A stretch of 64,000 nt of DNA. Origin: Thermodesulfovibrio thiophilus DSM 17215 (lineage in GTDB: Bacteria; Nitrospirota; Thermodesulfovibrionia; Thermodesulfovibrionales; Thermodesulfovibrionaceae). The DNA lies in contig NZ_AUIU01000014.1 in NCBI RefSeq assembly GCF_000423865.1, positions 156,939-220,938 of the forward strand. Direction: 5' to 3'. This document shows, piece by piece, positions 8,483 to 16,714 of this stretch (within the stretch, counting starts at the first letter, position 1; each line of letters starts with the position of its first letter). The translations under genes were made by a program, and so were the position numbers. The notes beneath the pieces were generated by a model that saw nothing but the letters and a program-made list of their open reading frames with translations, searched no databases and was not told where the DNA came from.

Positions 8483-11400
8483 CTATGCCTTCTCTATGTT
8501 GACCATGAATGCCTTTGTTTCGGGTATCATGGTATTTGGGTCACCTACTGATGGTGTAAGCAGATTTGCACTATCACCGCCGGAACCGTCTTTAGGCCAT
8601 TGCCATCCATAGTGCCATGGCAAACCAACCTGATGTATTGTCATTCCCATAACTTTAAATGGTTTTAATCTATCTGTGACGATTGCAATTGCCCAGAGCT
8701 TTCCTCTGACAGATGAAACTACTACTTTATCTCCGCTGTTTATCCCCTTTTCTTTTGCAAGTTCTTTGCTCATCTCAATAAATATCTGAGGCTCAAGCTC
8801 AAGCAGCCAATCTGTATGTCTTGTCATGACCCCGGTCTGCCAGTGTTCTGTTACTCTGTAGGTTGTGCAGACATACGGATATCTTGTATCACAATAAATA
8901 AATGCGTCAGCATCTGTTCCAAATAACTTTACAGTAGGATTTATCCTATGTTTTTTATAAAGTGGGTTTTCCTGAAATGGACACTCAAGTGGTTCATAGT
9001 GTGTTGGGAATGGTCCATCAGCCAATCCAGTTCCAAATATTGCACCCACGCCAAGAGGCTTCATTATAAATGGAAGTTTTCCACCTTCCATTGCAAGTGG
9101 TGGAGCTGGTCCATCTGGAATATCTCCCAACCATTTTTTATTTGCTGTATCCCACTTCAGCAATGGTCTCTTTGGATCCCATGGATTACCCTGTGGATCA
9201 ACACTTGCACGATTATAAATTATGCGTCTGTTTAGAGGCCAGCACCATGCCCAGTTTAAATAAAGTCCGAGTCCTGTTGGATCTTCCTTGCCTCTCCTTG
9301 CCATCATATTTCCTTTTTCAGTGTAGCTTGCACAGTACAACCAGTTACCTGAAGAGGTCTTCCCATCGTCTCTTAAAAATACAAAACTTGGAACAAGCTC
9401 CCCTTTCTTTCCTATAAGTTTTCCATCCTTGTCATATACATCCTCAAGATAGTATCCATTTATCTCTTTTGCAATAAGATTGATATTAATATGCTTTATT
9501 TTTCCCTGTCTGTCCTTCTCGCCATAATCCCATGTAAGATTTACTATTGGTTCAGGAAATGCTCCTTTTTCTTGTTCATAAAGTTTCTTTACTCTGAAGT
9601 AAAGCTCATTCATTATTTCAGCATCTGGTAGAGTTTTTCCTGGTGGATTCACTGCTTTATATCTCCACTGGGCAAGCCTTCCAGAGTTAGTGATACTTCC
9701 CTCTTTTTCAACTGAGCTGGCACATGGAAGGAAGAAAACTTCTGTTTTTATTTTTTTGGGATCCATTCCAGGACCTCTCCAGAATGAAGCTGTTTCATTA
9801 TCCCAGAGATTGACAGTAACAAGCCAGTCAAGCTTTGCAAGAGCTTTTCTTGTTTTGTTTGAGTTAGCACCAGAACACGCTGGATTCTGTCCCCATGAAA
9901 AGAATCCTTTAATTTTTCCTTTGTACATCTGATCAAAAATCATGAGCCATGAGTAGTCCTGACCATCATCTCTCTTTGGCAAGTAGCTATAGCAAAAGTC
10001 ATTATATTTTGTTGCCTTATCCCCATAGATGGCTTTCAAGTAGCTTACTATATATTTTGGTCTGTTAGACCACCAATTTACGCTTCTTGGTTCTTTTGTT
10101 TTTGGTGTGTATTTTTCAATATATTTTTTTAAATCAGTATCACTTGCAACTGGGATGGGATTGTATCCTGGAAGAATATGGAAAAGTATTCCATAGTCAG
10201 TTGAACCCTGGACATTGGATTCGCCTCTGAGGGCGTTCACTCCTCCTCCAGCCATTCCAACGTTACCAAGTAGCAGCTGAACAATTGTAAATGTTCTTAT
10301 GTTCTGAACTCCAATTGTGTGCTGCGTCCATCCCATTGCATAGCATTCTGTCATTACTCTATCTGGTTTACCAGTGGATGCTAAAATTTTATACGCCTCT
10401 TCAATTTTATCCTTTGGTGCTCCTGTAATATCTGAAACTGTATCTATGGTGTATCTTAAATAATGCTTTTTAAGAAGCTGAAACACACAGTTTGGATCCT
10501 GAAGTGTTGGATCTTTCTTTGGAACGCCATTTTCATCAAGCTGGAATTTCCATGTTGATTTGTCATAGCTTCTTTTTTGCTCATCATATCCGGAGAATAC
10601 TCCATCAAGGTCTTCAGGAGTTTTAAAGTTGGGGTCAACAAGAAAAGATGCATCTGTGTAGTTTACAACATAATCTTTAAAATACAGATTGTTATCTATA
10701 ATGTACTTGATCAATCCTCCAAGAAATACAACATCTGATCCTGAACGAATTGGAACATAAAGGTCTGCTTTTGATGCTGTTCTTGTAAATTTGGGATCAA
10801 TAACTACAAGTTTTGCACCTCTCTGTTCCTTTGCTCTCATTATCCATTTCATTGATATTGGATGATTTTCTGCAGGATTACCACCCATGACTAAAACCAC
10901 ATCTGCATTTTTGAGGTCAATCCAGTGATTTGTCATTGCTCCTCTGCCAAACGACTCTCCCAGAGCCGCTACAGTGGCAGAATGTCATATACGAGCCTGA
11001 TGTTCAATATAAACAAGCCCCCAGGAACGCATGAGCTTCTGCATTAGATAGCACTCTTCATTATCCATTGCAGCTGATCCAACATGAGCAATTGAATCAA
11101 CTCTGTTTACAATCTGTCCTTTTGCATTTTTTGTGATGAAATATTTATCCCTTGTTTGTTTAACAAGCCTGGCGATTTTATTCAGAGCTTCTTCCCAGCT
11201 AATTTTTTTCCATTCTGTTGCACCAGGTGCACGATACATGGGTTCAGTTACTCTGTAAGGATTGTTCGCCATCTGATAAATTGATGCCCCTTTCGGGCAC
11301 AGTGCTCCCTCGTTAATTGGACTGTCCGGATCACCTTCTGTGTTAATTACCTTACCCTCTTTAGCAAAGACAATGATACTACAGCCAACAGAACAGTAAG

Positions 11401-11542
11401 GACATATCGTCGTTGTCTCCCTGGCACCCTTTGTTCTCAGCTCCGCTGCATAGGCTTTTGCCGGTTCAAGATTAAGCCCGATTGAGCTGAGAAGAAGAGC
11501 ACCTGTAGAGATTTTCAAGAAACCTCGTCTGGTAAGCTCCAT
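8483..11542 (-). CDS. fdhA: Selenocysteine-containing formate dehydrogenase catalytic subunit
   Basis: 1,019 residues if the in-frame TGA at 10985-10987 (codon 186) is read as selenocysteine. The context AR-I-Sec-HSATVAALGESFGRGAMTNHW matches the active site of FdnG-type enzymes, and the frame is intact on both sides. N-terminal Tat signal TRRGFLK; 4Fe-4S motif C-x2-C-x3-C...C in CPYCSVGCSIIVF and GALCPKG; bis-molybdopterin domains follow (VLVMGGNPAENHP, AMGWTQH, FFSWGQNPACSG). It oxidises formate or reduces CO2 in the periplasm, passing electrons to FdhB. An ordinary caller would split it at the TGA into 185- and 817-residue pieces. It sits behind a sigma-54-type promoter and structured leader. 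Confidence 0.95.
10943..10987 (-). promoter_or_regulatory. UGA selenocysteine codon and bacterial SECIS-like hairpin
   Basis: Immediately after the UGA (10985-10987) and three bases, UCUGCCA (10975-10981) pairs with UGGCAGA (10943-10949). Inside, CGGCUC pairs with GAGUCG (one G-U pair) around a UGGGA loop. Placement, size and G-rich apical loop fit the SelB-binding SECIS of bacterial fdh mRNAs. Confidence 0.8.
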
Positions 11543-11570
11543 AAAAACTCCTCCTTTTTATTTGATTAAA

Positions 11571-11611
11571 ATAAAAAAGGGAAGTTTCGAGAGTTTATAC
11601 TCGAAACTCCC
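11571..11611 (-). terminator. Intrinsic terminator inside the fdhA leader (attenuator)
   Basis: On the minus strand GGGAGUUUCGAG pairs with CUCGAAACUUCCC (12 bp with one bulged U, 8-base loop), directly followed by UUUUUUAU. It ends 29 bases before the fdhA start, so it must be bypassed for fdhAB expression. Confidence 0.75.
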
Positions 11612-11663
11612 CCCTGACCATCCGATTAAACTTCTCAGGGGGATGCATGGAAGATTTAATCGG
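11579..11663 (-). promoter_or_regulatory. Structured fdhA leader with interleaved helices, candidate riboregulator
   Basis: Read 5'-3' on the minus strand: segment A CCGAUUAAA (11655-11663), B CCCCCUGA (11635-11642), A' UUUAAUCGG (11622-11630), B' UCAGGGGG (11610-11617), then the terminator. A pairs with A' (extendable by CUUC/GAAG across one bulged base) and B with B', an interleaved A-B-A'-B' order. The A'-B' linker is only 4 bases, too short to cross a full A helix, so the two helices may be mutually exclusive or form a partial pseudoknot. B' overlaps the 5' arm of the terminator by two bases. No known riboswitch class was recognised. Confidence 0.6.
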
Positions 11664-11683
11664 CTCATAGCTAATTATATAAA

Positions 11684-11699
11684 GCAAGAAATTTGCCTG
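11684..11699 (-). promoter_or_regulatory. Sigma-54 type (-24/-12) promoter for fdhAB
   Basis: AGGCAAATTTCTTGCT on the minus strand has GG and GC separated by exactly 10 bases and the TTGCT of the -12 element. The -24 element is TGGCAC-like with mismatches. It lies about 140 bases upstream of fdhA, and the gene immediately upstream encodes a sigma-54 activator with the GAFTGA loop. Confidence 0.65.
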
Positions 11700-11784
11700 A
11701 TTATTTTCTCTGAAAAATCAAATAATTATAAAATTAAACGGATGCAACTTTTTTTGCTATGAAGGTAAAATGTCAAAAATTGTT

Positions 11785-13209
11785 TCAGGGAGCATTGGTT
11801 TTACGAATTCTTCTGTTAAGAGCCTGTCTTGTAATTCCAAGCATTGAAGATGCAAGCCCCTGATTTCCCTGTGCACGCCTCAAAGCTTCATCTATAAGAA
11901 TCTGTTCCATTTCCTTAAGCGTGGGTAGTTTATCAGGAAATCTCATCTGAATATAGAATCTTACAATCTCGCTTTTCAGCTCTTTATCAATTGAGTTACT
12001 TACATCAATCATATCTTTAAAACTCTCCAATGACAGAATGCTAGATTTACACCTTGTAACAGCATCATAAATCATCATTTTAAGCTCTCTTACATTACCC
12101 GGAAATAAGTGATTCATCAAAAGCACAATCAGTTCTTCAGGATATTTCAAAAGCTTCTTTCCAAGAGAGATTGATGCTTCTTTAACAAAATGATCAACCA
12201 AAACAGGGATATCATCCTTTCTTTCTCTCAATGGAGGAAGATGAACATGATGTGCTTTAAGCCTGTAAAATAAATCTTTTCTGAATTTTCCGGATGATAC
12301 CATCTCATTAATATCCTGATTTGTTGCAACTATTATTCTTGCATCACTGTTTTTTGCCATGTCAGAGCCAAGAGGATAATAAACATTCTCCTGAATAACT
12401 CTCAACAGCTTAATCTGAGATGCTTCAGACATATCACCAATCTCATCAAGAAAAAGAGTTCCACCCCTTGCTCTGGCTATTAATCCCTCTCTATTTGACA
12501 TAGCACCTGTAAATGCTCCTTTTCTGTGCCCAAAAAGAGTATCTGAAAACATTGTATCATCAAGTCCTGCAATATTTACCGCCACAAACTCTCCCTTTTT
12601 ACCACTTACTCTGTGAACTGCTCTTGCAATGAGTTCTTTTCCTGTTCCAGTCTCTCCGGTAATTAAAACCGGCTGATCTGTTCTGGCAATAACTTCTACA
12701 TATTTAAAAATTCCTTTCATTTTTTGATTGACAGTCACTATTTCTGAAAAAGCATCTTTGTGTTCAATGTCATCCAGAAGGAGGCTTTCTTTTAAGCCTG
12801 TTATTTCTTCTTTAAGTCTGTTTATTTCCAGTGCCTTATGAATTGAAGTAATGAGCCTGTTTTTTTCAACCGGTTTAACAAGATAATCAAATGCTCCAGC
12901 TTTTATACACTCTACAGCCGAGTTTATCTCGTTTATGGCTGTAATAACAATCACAGGAATTTCAGGATACTCAACAACTATATATTTCAAAAGCTCAAAA
13001 CCAGAGATATATGGCATTGATAGATCTAGCAAGATAACGGAAAAAGAACGCTCTTTAAGAATTACAGGCACCTCACGAGCATCCTGAATACATGTAATAT
13101 CTTTTATTCCATTTGATTTAAGAATAACAGAATAAGTATAGAGAGCATCAGGCTCATCATCAACAATTGCAACACTGCCGCAAAATTGCTTTTCTTTAAT
13201 TGCCTTCAT
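11785..13209 (-). CDS. NtrC-family sigma-54-dependent response regulator
   Basis: 474 residues in three parts. The receiver domain (residues 10-130) has IVDDE and phospho-acceptor VILLDLSMP, and ends with the VKP lysine. The AAA+ domain (about 155-390) has Walker A GETGTGKE, the sigma-54-contacting loop GAFTGA, Walker B GGTLFLDEIGD, and RLKAHHVHLPPLRER. The Fis-type HTH at the C-terminus has LASSMLGITRQALNRRI. It should activate a sigma-54 promoter upon phosphorylation by the kinase encoded just upstream (4-base overlap). The nearest target is the -24/-12 site before fdhA, 85 bases past its stop, so formate metabolism is the likely regulon. Confidence 0.92.
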   Translation of the reverse strand: MKAIKEKQFCGSVAIVDDEPDALYTYSVILKSNGIKDITCIQDAREVPVILKERSFSVILLDLSMPYISGFELLKYIVVEYPEIPVIVITAINEINSAVECIKAGAFDYLVKPVEKNRLITSIHKALEINRLKEEITGLKESLLLDDIEHKDAFSEIVTVNQKMKGIFKYVEVIARTDQPVLITGETGTGKELIARAVHRVSGKKGEFVAVNIAGLDDTMFSDTLFGHRKGAFTGAMSNREGLIARARGGTLFLDEIGDMSEASQIKLLRVIQENVYYPLGSDMAKNSDARIIVATNQDINEMVSSGKFRKDLFYRLKAHHVHLPPLRERKDDIPVLVDHFVKEASISLGKKLLKYPEELIVLLMNHLFPGNVRELKMMIYDAVTRCKSSILSLESFKDMIDVSNSIDKELKSEIVRFYIQMRFPDKLPTLKEMEQILIDEALRRAQGNQGLASSMLGITRQALNRRIRKTNAP

Positions 13210-14351
13210 ACAGGTAAATAAACTTTAACCTGAGTACCTGCTGCTTTTTCTGATTCAATTATAATATCTCCATTATGCTCTTCAACTATTGCTCTGGAAA
13301 GATACAGCCCAAGCCCTGTTCCGCCTGATGCATGTTTTGTAGAAAAAAAAGGTTTATATATATGCTGCATGTCTTCTTCTGAAATTCCTCTGCCTTCATC
13401 TTTTATTTCCAGATATATTCTCTTTTTATCCGACTGAAACGAAGTTAAAATTGACACAGCTTTTTTTCTATCTGGAAGGGATTGTAAGGCATTCATTAAT
13501 AAATTAATAACCACCTGCTCAAGTTTTTGAACATTACCATTTATCTTTGGCAAATTATCCTGAAGTTGCATTGAAAAATTTTCAGTATGAAGAAAAATAG
13601 TATGACTCAGTATCAACACAACTCTTCTTACAACTTCATTTATATCAACCATAGTATTTTCAGAGGTTACTCCATTCTGAACATGTTTTTTAAACTCTTC
13701 AAATGTTTCTCTGATTCTGTTAGCTCCATCACTAACAGCCAGAATCAGCCGGGGCATTATTTTATCAAATTCCTGAGAAGATATACCTCCAATCATAAAT
13801 TCACCATATTCTTCCTCGTATTCTTTAATTATTGAAAAAATATCCTGCCAGGCATTGTAGGTAAGCTGAAGATTGTTCAGCATAACATTACAGATATTAT
13901 TTATCTCATGAGCCACACTTGAAGTTATTAAATTAAACGCCCTCACTTTATTTTTAAAAATAAGCTGTGCTTTATTTTCCTTTATGTCCCCTTTTTTTGT
14001 CAGTTCTTCTGTTATGTCTCTGAATCTGCAAAATGTAACCCTGTAGTCTTCATATAAAATGGGAAAAATATCAAAAAAAAGCAACCCTCTTGCACCATCA
14101 GGTTTTATAAAATTAATTGTTCCAGAATACTCAAGTCCCTGACAATCTTTTATCAGGTTGATAAAATTCATATATTCATTTTTTTCAAAAACTCTTGATA
14201 AATCCAGCTGTTCTCCAAAAAGGTTATACGCATTCTGATTAGCATATAAAATATCAAAGGTTTCAGATTCAAAAATAACTAAAGGCTCAAGAAAATGTTC
14301 AACAAATTTTAAAAAAATCCCGGTTGAAAGGCTTTTTTGAAATATTTTCAT
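13206..14351 (-). CDS. Sensor histidine kinase with PAS domain
   Basis: 381 residues, no membrane segment, so a cytoplasmic sensor. A PAS-like domain spans about residues 15-120 (ILYANQNAYNLFG, then FCRFRDITEE). The H-box VAHEINN is near residue 160, followed by the N-box (NLLMNALQS), G1 (DEGRGIS), F-box (FFSTKH) and G2 (GGTGLGL) of the ATPase domain. It is the NtrB/AtoS kind, which pairs with sigma-54 activators. The start overlaps the end of purM, and its stop overlaps the response regulator. The signal is unknown. Confidence 0.9.
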   Translation of the reverse strand: MKIFQKSLSTGIFLKFVEHFLEPLVIFESETFDILYANQNAYNLFGEQLDLSRVFEKNEYMNFINLIKDCQGLEYSGTINFIKPDGARGLLFFDIFPILYEDYRVTFCRFRDITEELTKKGDIKENKAQLIFKNKVRAFNLITSSVAHEINNICNVMLNNLQLTYNAWQDIFSIIKEYEEEYGEFMIGGISSQEFDKIMPRLILAVSDGANRIRETFEEFKKHVQNGVTSENTMVDINEVVRRVVLILSHTIFLHTENFSMQLQDNLPKINGNVQKLEQVVINLLMNALQSLPDRKKAVSILTSFQSDKKRIYLEIKDEGRGISEEDMQHIYKPFFSTKHASGGTGLGLYLSRAIVEEHNGDIIIESEKAAGTQVKVYLPV

Positions 14352-15376
14352 ACAAGCAGTACTTTACCATCTCCTTTGACTATTCCACCGATTAACCATG
14401 CACAATAGCCATTCTGGTTTAAAATATTCAGAGCTTTATCCGCATCATCACTGGGAACAACAAATACAAAACCTACACCCATATTAAAAACTTTAAACAT
14501 TTCTTCTTCATCAATTTTACCGATGTTTTTAATAAGCGTAAAAACTGATGGAGCTATCCAGCTACTTTTTTTTATTCTAGCTGAAACGTTTTTTGGAAGT
14601 ATTCTTGATAAATTACCAGGAATTCCTCCTCCTGTAATATGAGCCATTCCCTTTGCTTTAACTTTATCTTTAAGGCTCAAATAGGCTTTAACATAAATTT
14701 TTGTTGGTTTTAAAAGTTCCACTGCAAGACTGCATTCTAATTCTGAAACATATTGATCAAGCTTGAACTTGCCAGTATCAAGAAGAACTTTCCTTGCCAG
14801 TGAAAAACCATTGCTGTGCAATCCAGAAGATGCCACGCCAATTAAAATATCTCCTTCTTGAATTTGACGGCCGTCTATAATCTCACTTTCCTCAACCACT
14901 CCGACCGCAAAACCAGCAAGATCATATTCATTTTCTTTATAAAAACCCGGCAACTCTGCTGTCTCTCCACCTATCAGAGCACAACCTGACTCTTTACAAC
15001 CCTGCACAATTCCTTTTATAACATCAGAAGCCTTTTCTGCCTTCAATTTTCCTGTAGCAAAATAATCAAGAAAAAATAAAGGTTCTGCACCAACTGTTAA
15101 AATATCATTCACACACATTGCAACAAGATCAATTCCAATGGTATCATGCCTGTCAGCTTCAAAGGCAATTTTTAACTTTGTTCCCACTCCATCTGTTCCA
15201 CTTACAAGCACTGGTTCTTTATATTTTTTAGTGTCAAGCTTAAAAAGTCCTGCAAACAGTCCGAATTTCCCGGTAACTTCTTTTCTGAACGTAGTCTTAA
15301 CCAGAGGAGAAATCATACTCACAAATCTATCTGCTTCTTCAATATCAACTCCTGCCTGTTTATAGGTAATGCTCAT
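14348..15376 (-). CDS. purM: Phosphoribosylformylglycinamidine cyclo-ligase PurM
   Basis: 342 residues from the chosen ATG at 15376 (MSITYKQAGVDIEEAD), which has AAGGAAGG upstream and overlaps the nadC stop as ATGA. A longer frame to 15433 would add 19 residues inside nadC with no family match. Motifs: GTDGVGTKLKIAFE, VAMCVNDILTVGAEPLFFLDY, IGGETAELPG, and GGGIPGNLSRILP. It catalyses the ATP-dependent ring closure of FGAM to AIR, step five of purine synthesis. PurE at 63092 acts on its product two steps later but is far away in another cluster. The pairing with nadC looks like housekeeping packing. Confidence 0.96.
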   Translation of the reverse strand: MSITYKQAGVDIEEADRFVSMISPLVKTTFRKEVTGKFGLFAGLFKLDTKKYKEPVLVSGTDGVGTKLKIAFEADRHDTIGIDLVAMCVNDILTVGAEPLFFLDYFATGKLKAEKASDVIKGIVQGCKESGCALIGGETAELPGFYKENEYDLAGFAVGVVEESEIIDGRQIQEGDILIGVASSGLHSNGFSLARKVLLDTGKFKLDQYVSELECSLAVELLKPTKIYVKAYLSLKDKVKAKGMAHITGGGIPGNLSRILPKNVSARIKKSSWIAPSVFTLIKNIGKIDEEEMFKVFNMGVGFVFVVPSDDADKALNILNQNGYCAWLIGGIVKGDGKVLLV

Positions 15377-16227
15377 ATAACCTTCCTTATTTTCATACTT
15401 ATATCCACTGCTTTTGCTGAATGTGTTAAACAACCCACAGATATGAAATCAACACCGGTTAAAGCTACATCCCTCACATTTTCAAGACTGACACCCCCTG
15501 ATGCTTCAAGTAAAACCCTGCCTTTTGCAATCCTAACAGCTTTTTTCATTGACTCAATGTCCATATTATCAAGCATCACAATATCCGCATTTGCGGATAT
15601 TGCTTCTTCAAGCTCTTCAAAATTCTTTACCTCAACCTCAATCTTCTGATAAACAGCTGAGTTTTTAGCTTTCAATACAGATTCCTTTACAGATCCTGCT
15701 ATTTTTATATGGTTATCTTTTATCAATATCGCATCATATAAAGCAAATCTGTGATTATAACCACCACCAGTTTTTACAGCATATTTTTCCATGAATCTTA
15801 ATCCTGGAGTCGTTTTTCTTGTATCAAGAATTTTTACAGGAATTCCTTCTATTTTTTCAATAAACTGTTTTGTTAGCGTGGCAATTCCTGAAAGCCTCTG
15901 AAGTATATTTAATGCAATTCTTTCACCGGCAAGCAAAAACATTGCATTGCCTGTCAGAGAAGCAACCACCTTTCCCTTTTCAATAAAATCACCATCTTTA
16001 CAGTGTTCTTCAATATAAATATCTGATGAACTGAAATAATCAGCAAGTATGGAAAAAAATCTTTTCACAAATGGCATCCCTGCAAGAATCATATCTTCCT
16101 TGCATATAATTTCTGCATGCACATTGAGATTTTCAGAAACAAGAATTTGAGAGGTTATATCTCCAGTACCTATATCCTCTATAATGGCGAGATTTAAAAC
16201 TTCATCAACAAGTTGATTGAATATCAT
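15373..16227 (-). CDS. nadC: Nicotinate-nucleotide pyrophosphorylase (quinolinate PRTase) NadC
   Basis: 284 residues, normal for NadC. Recognisable segments are EDIGTGDITS near the N-terminus, NILQRLSGIATLT, DTRKTTPGLR with the conserved Arg-Lys-Thr-Thr phosphate-binding turn, GGGYNHRFALYDAILIKDNH, and the C-terminal EASGGVSLENV...SVGCLTHS. It converts quinolinate and PRPP to nicotinate mononucleotide for NAD synthesis in the cytoplasm. nadA and nadB are not in the window. It overlaps the stop of the small upstream gene by 4 bases and purM by 4 bases. Confidence 0.96.
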   Translation of the reverse strand: MIFNQLVDEVLNLAIIEDIGTGDITSQILVSENLNVHAEIICKEDMILAGMPFVKRFFSILADYFSSSDIYIEEHCKDGDFIEKGKVVASLTGNAMFLLAGERIALNILQRLSGIATLTKQFIEKIEGIPVKILDTRKTTPGLRFMEKYAVKTGGGYNHRFALYDAILIKDNHIKIAGSVKESVLKAKNSAVYQKIEVEVKNFEELEEAISANADIVMLDNMDIESMKKAVRIAKGRVLLEASGGVSLENVRDVALTGVDFISVGCLTHSAKAVDISMKIRKVI

Positions 16228-16703
16228 TTCTTAAGGAAAAGCCTTAAAAGTCCGTAAACTCCTCCAGCAACTAAACTGACAGATAGTGCGCTTTTCCAGT
16301 CAAATAAAGTTGTAACATTGCCTTCTATATTTTTACCTATAACAATTACACTTGCAGAATTTTTAACCTCCACATTGCTGCCAATTACTATACCTGCTGC
16401 TGACTTCTTCACCTCTGCTTTTGTCTTGCCTATTGACATAGGACAGATTGAAGCATTGATTTCAGCATGTTCTGCAAGTGAAACACCGGTTATGCACTGA
16501 TTGAGGGATAGTTTATTTGCTCTGACAATTCCTATTGCTCCCTGTGTAACTTCAGCTTTTTCAGAATCAATGCTCAATGCACATATCTGCTGCATTTCCG
16601 CATTACCCGCTTCAACTGCTTTAATTGTGCTCTGCTTTATGTTTAAAAACTCAGTTTCCAGTATATCTATACTCTGACCTTCAATATCAATTTTTTGTTC
16701 CAT
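16224..16703 (-). CDS. Uncharacterised protein with beta-helix-like repeats and C-terminal membrane anchor
   Basis: 159 residues, not recognised. The first 130 are imperfect repeats of about 17-20 residues alternating charged and small hydrophobic positions (AEVTQGAIGIVRAN, AEVKKSAAGIVIGSN, VEVKNSASVIVIGKN), suggesting a parallel beta-solenoid like bactofilins or hexapeptide-repeat proteins. The last 25 residues (SALSVSLVAGGVYGLLRLFLKK) form a membrane helix with a basic tail. It starts with GTACCTCC-complement SD (AGGAGG) 11 bases after valS and overlaps nadC. A membrane-tethered scaffold is possible; no enzymatic motif is visible. Confidence 0.7.
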   Translation of the reverse strand: MEQKIDIEGQSIDILETEFLNIKQSTIKAVEAGNAEMQQICALSIDSEKAEVTQGAIGIVRANKLSLNQCITGVSLAEHAEINASICPMSIGKTKAEVKKSAAGIVIGSNVEVKNSASVIVIGKNIEGNVTTLFDWKSALSVSLVAGGVYGLLRLFLKK

Positions 16704-16714
16704 TGTTGTACCTC

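Noticed and set aside
10937..10984. Gap between two fdhA frames read as a nonsense mutation or two separate genes
   Set aside because: The TGA is in frame, at the conserved Sec position, with intact flanking homology and a SECIS-like hairpin, so it is a selenocysteine codon.
11610..11663. Full H-type pseudoknot in the fdhA leader
   Set aside because: The 4-base linker between A' and B' is too short to span a 9-13 bp helix, so simultaneous complete pairing is unlikely; kept as competing or partial helices.
11562..11762. 66-residue plus-strand frame in the fdhA leader
   Set aside because: It lies across the inverted repeats of the leader and has no family match; the structure on the minus strand explains the conservation better.
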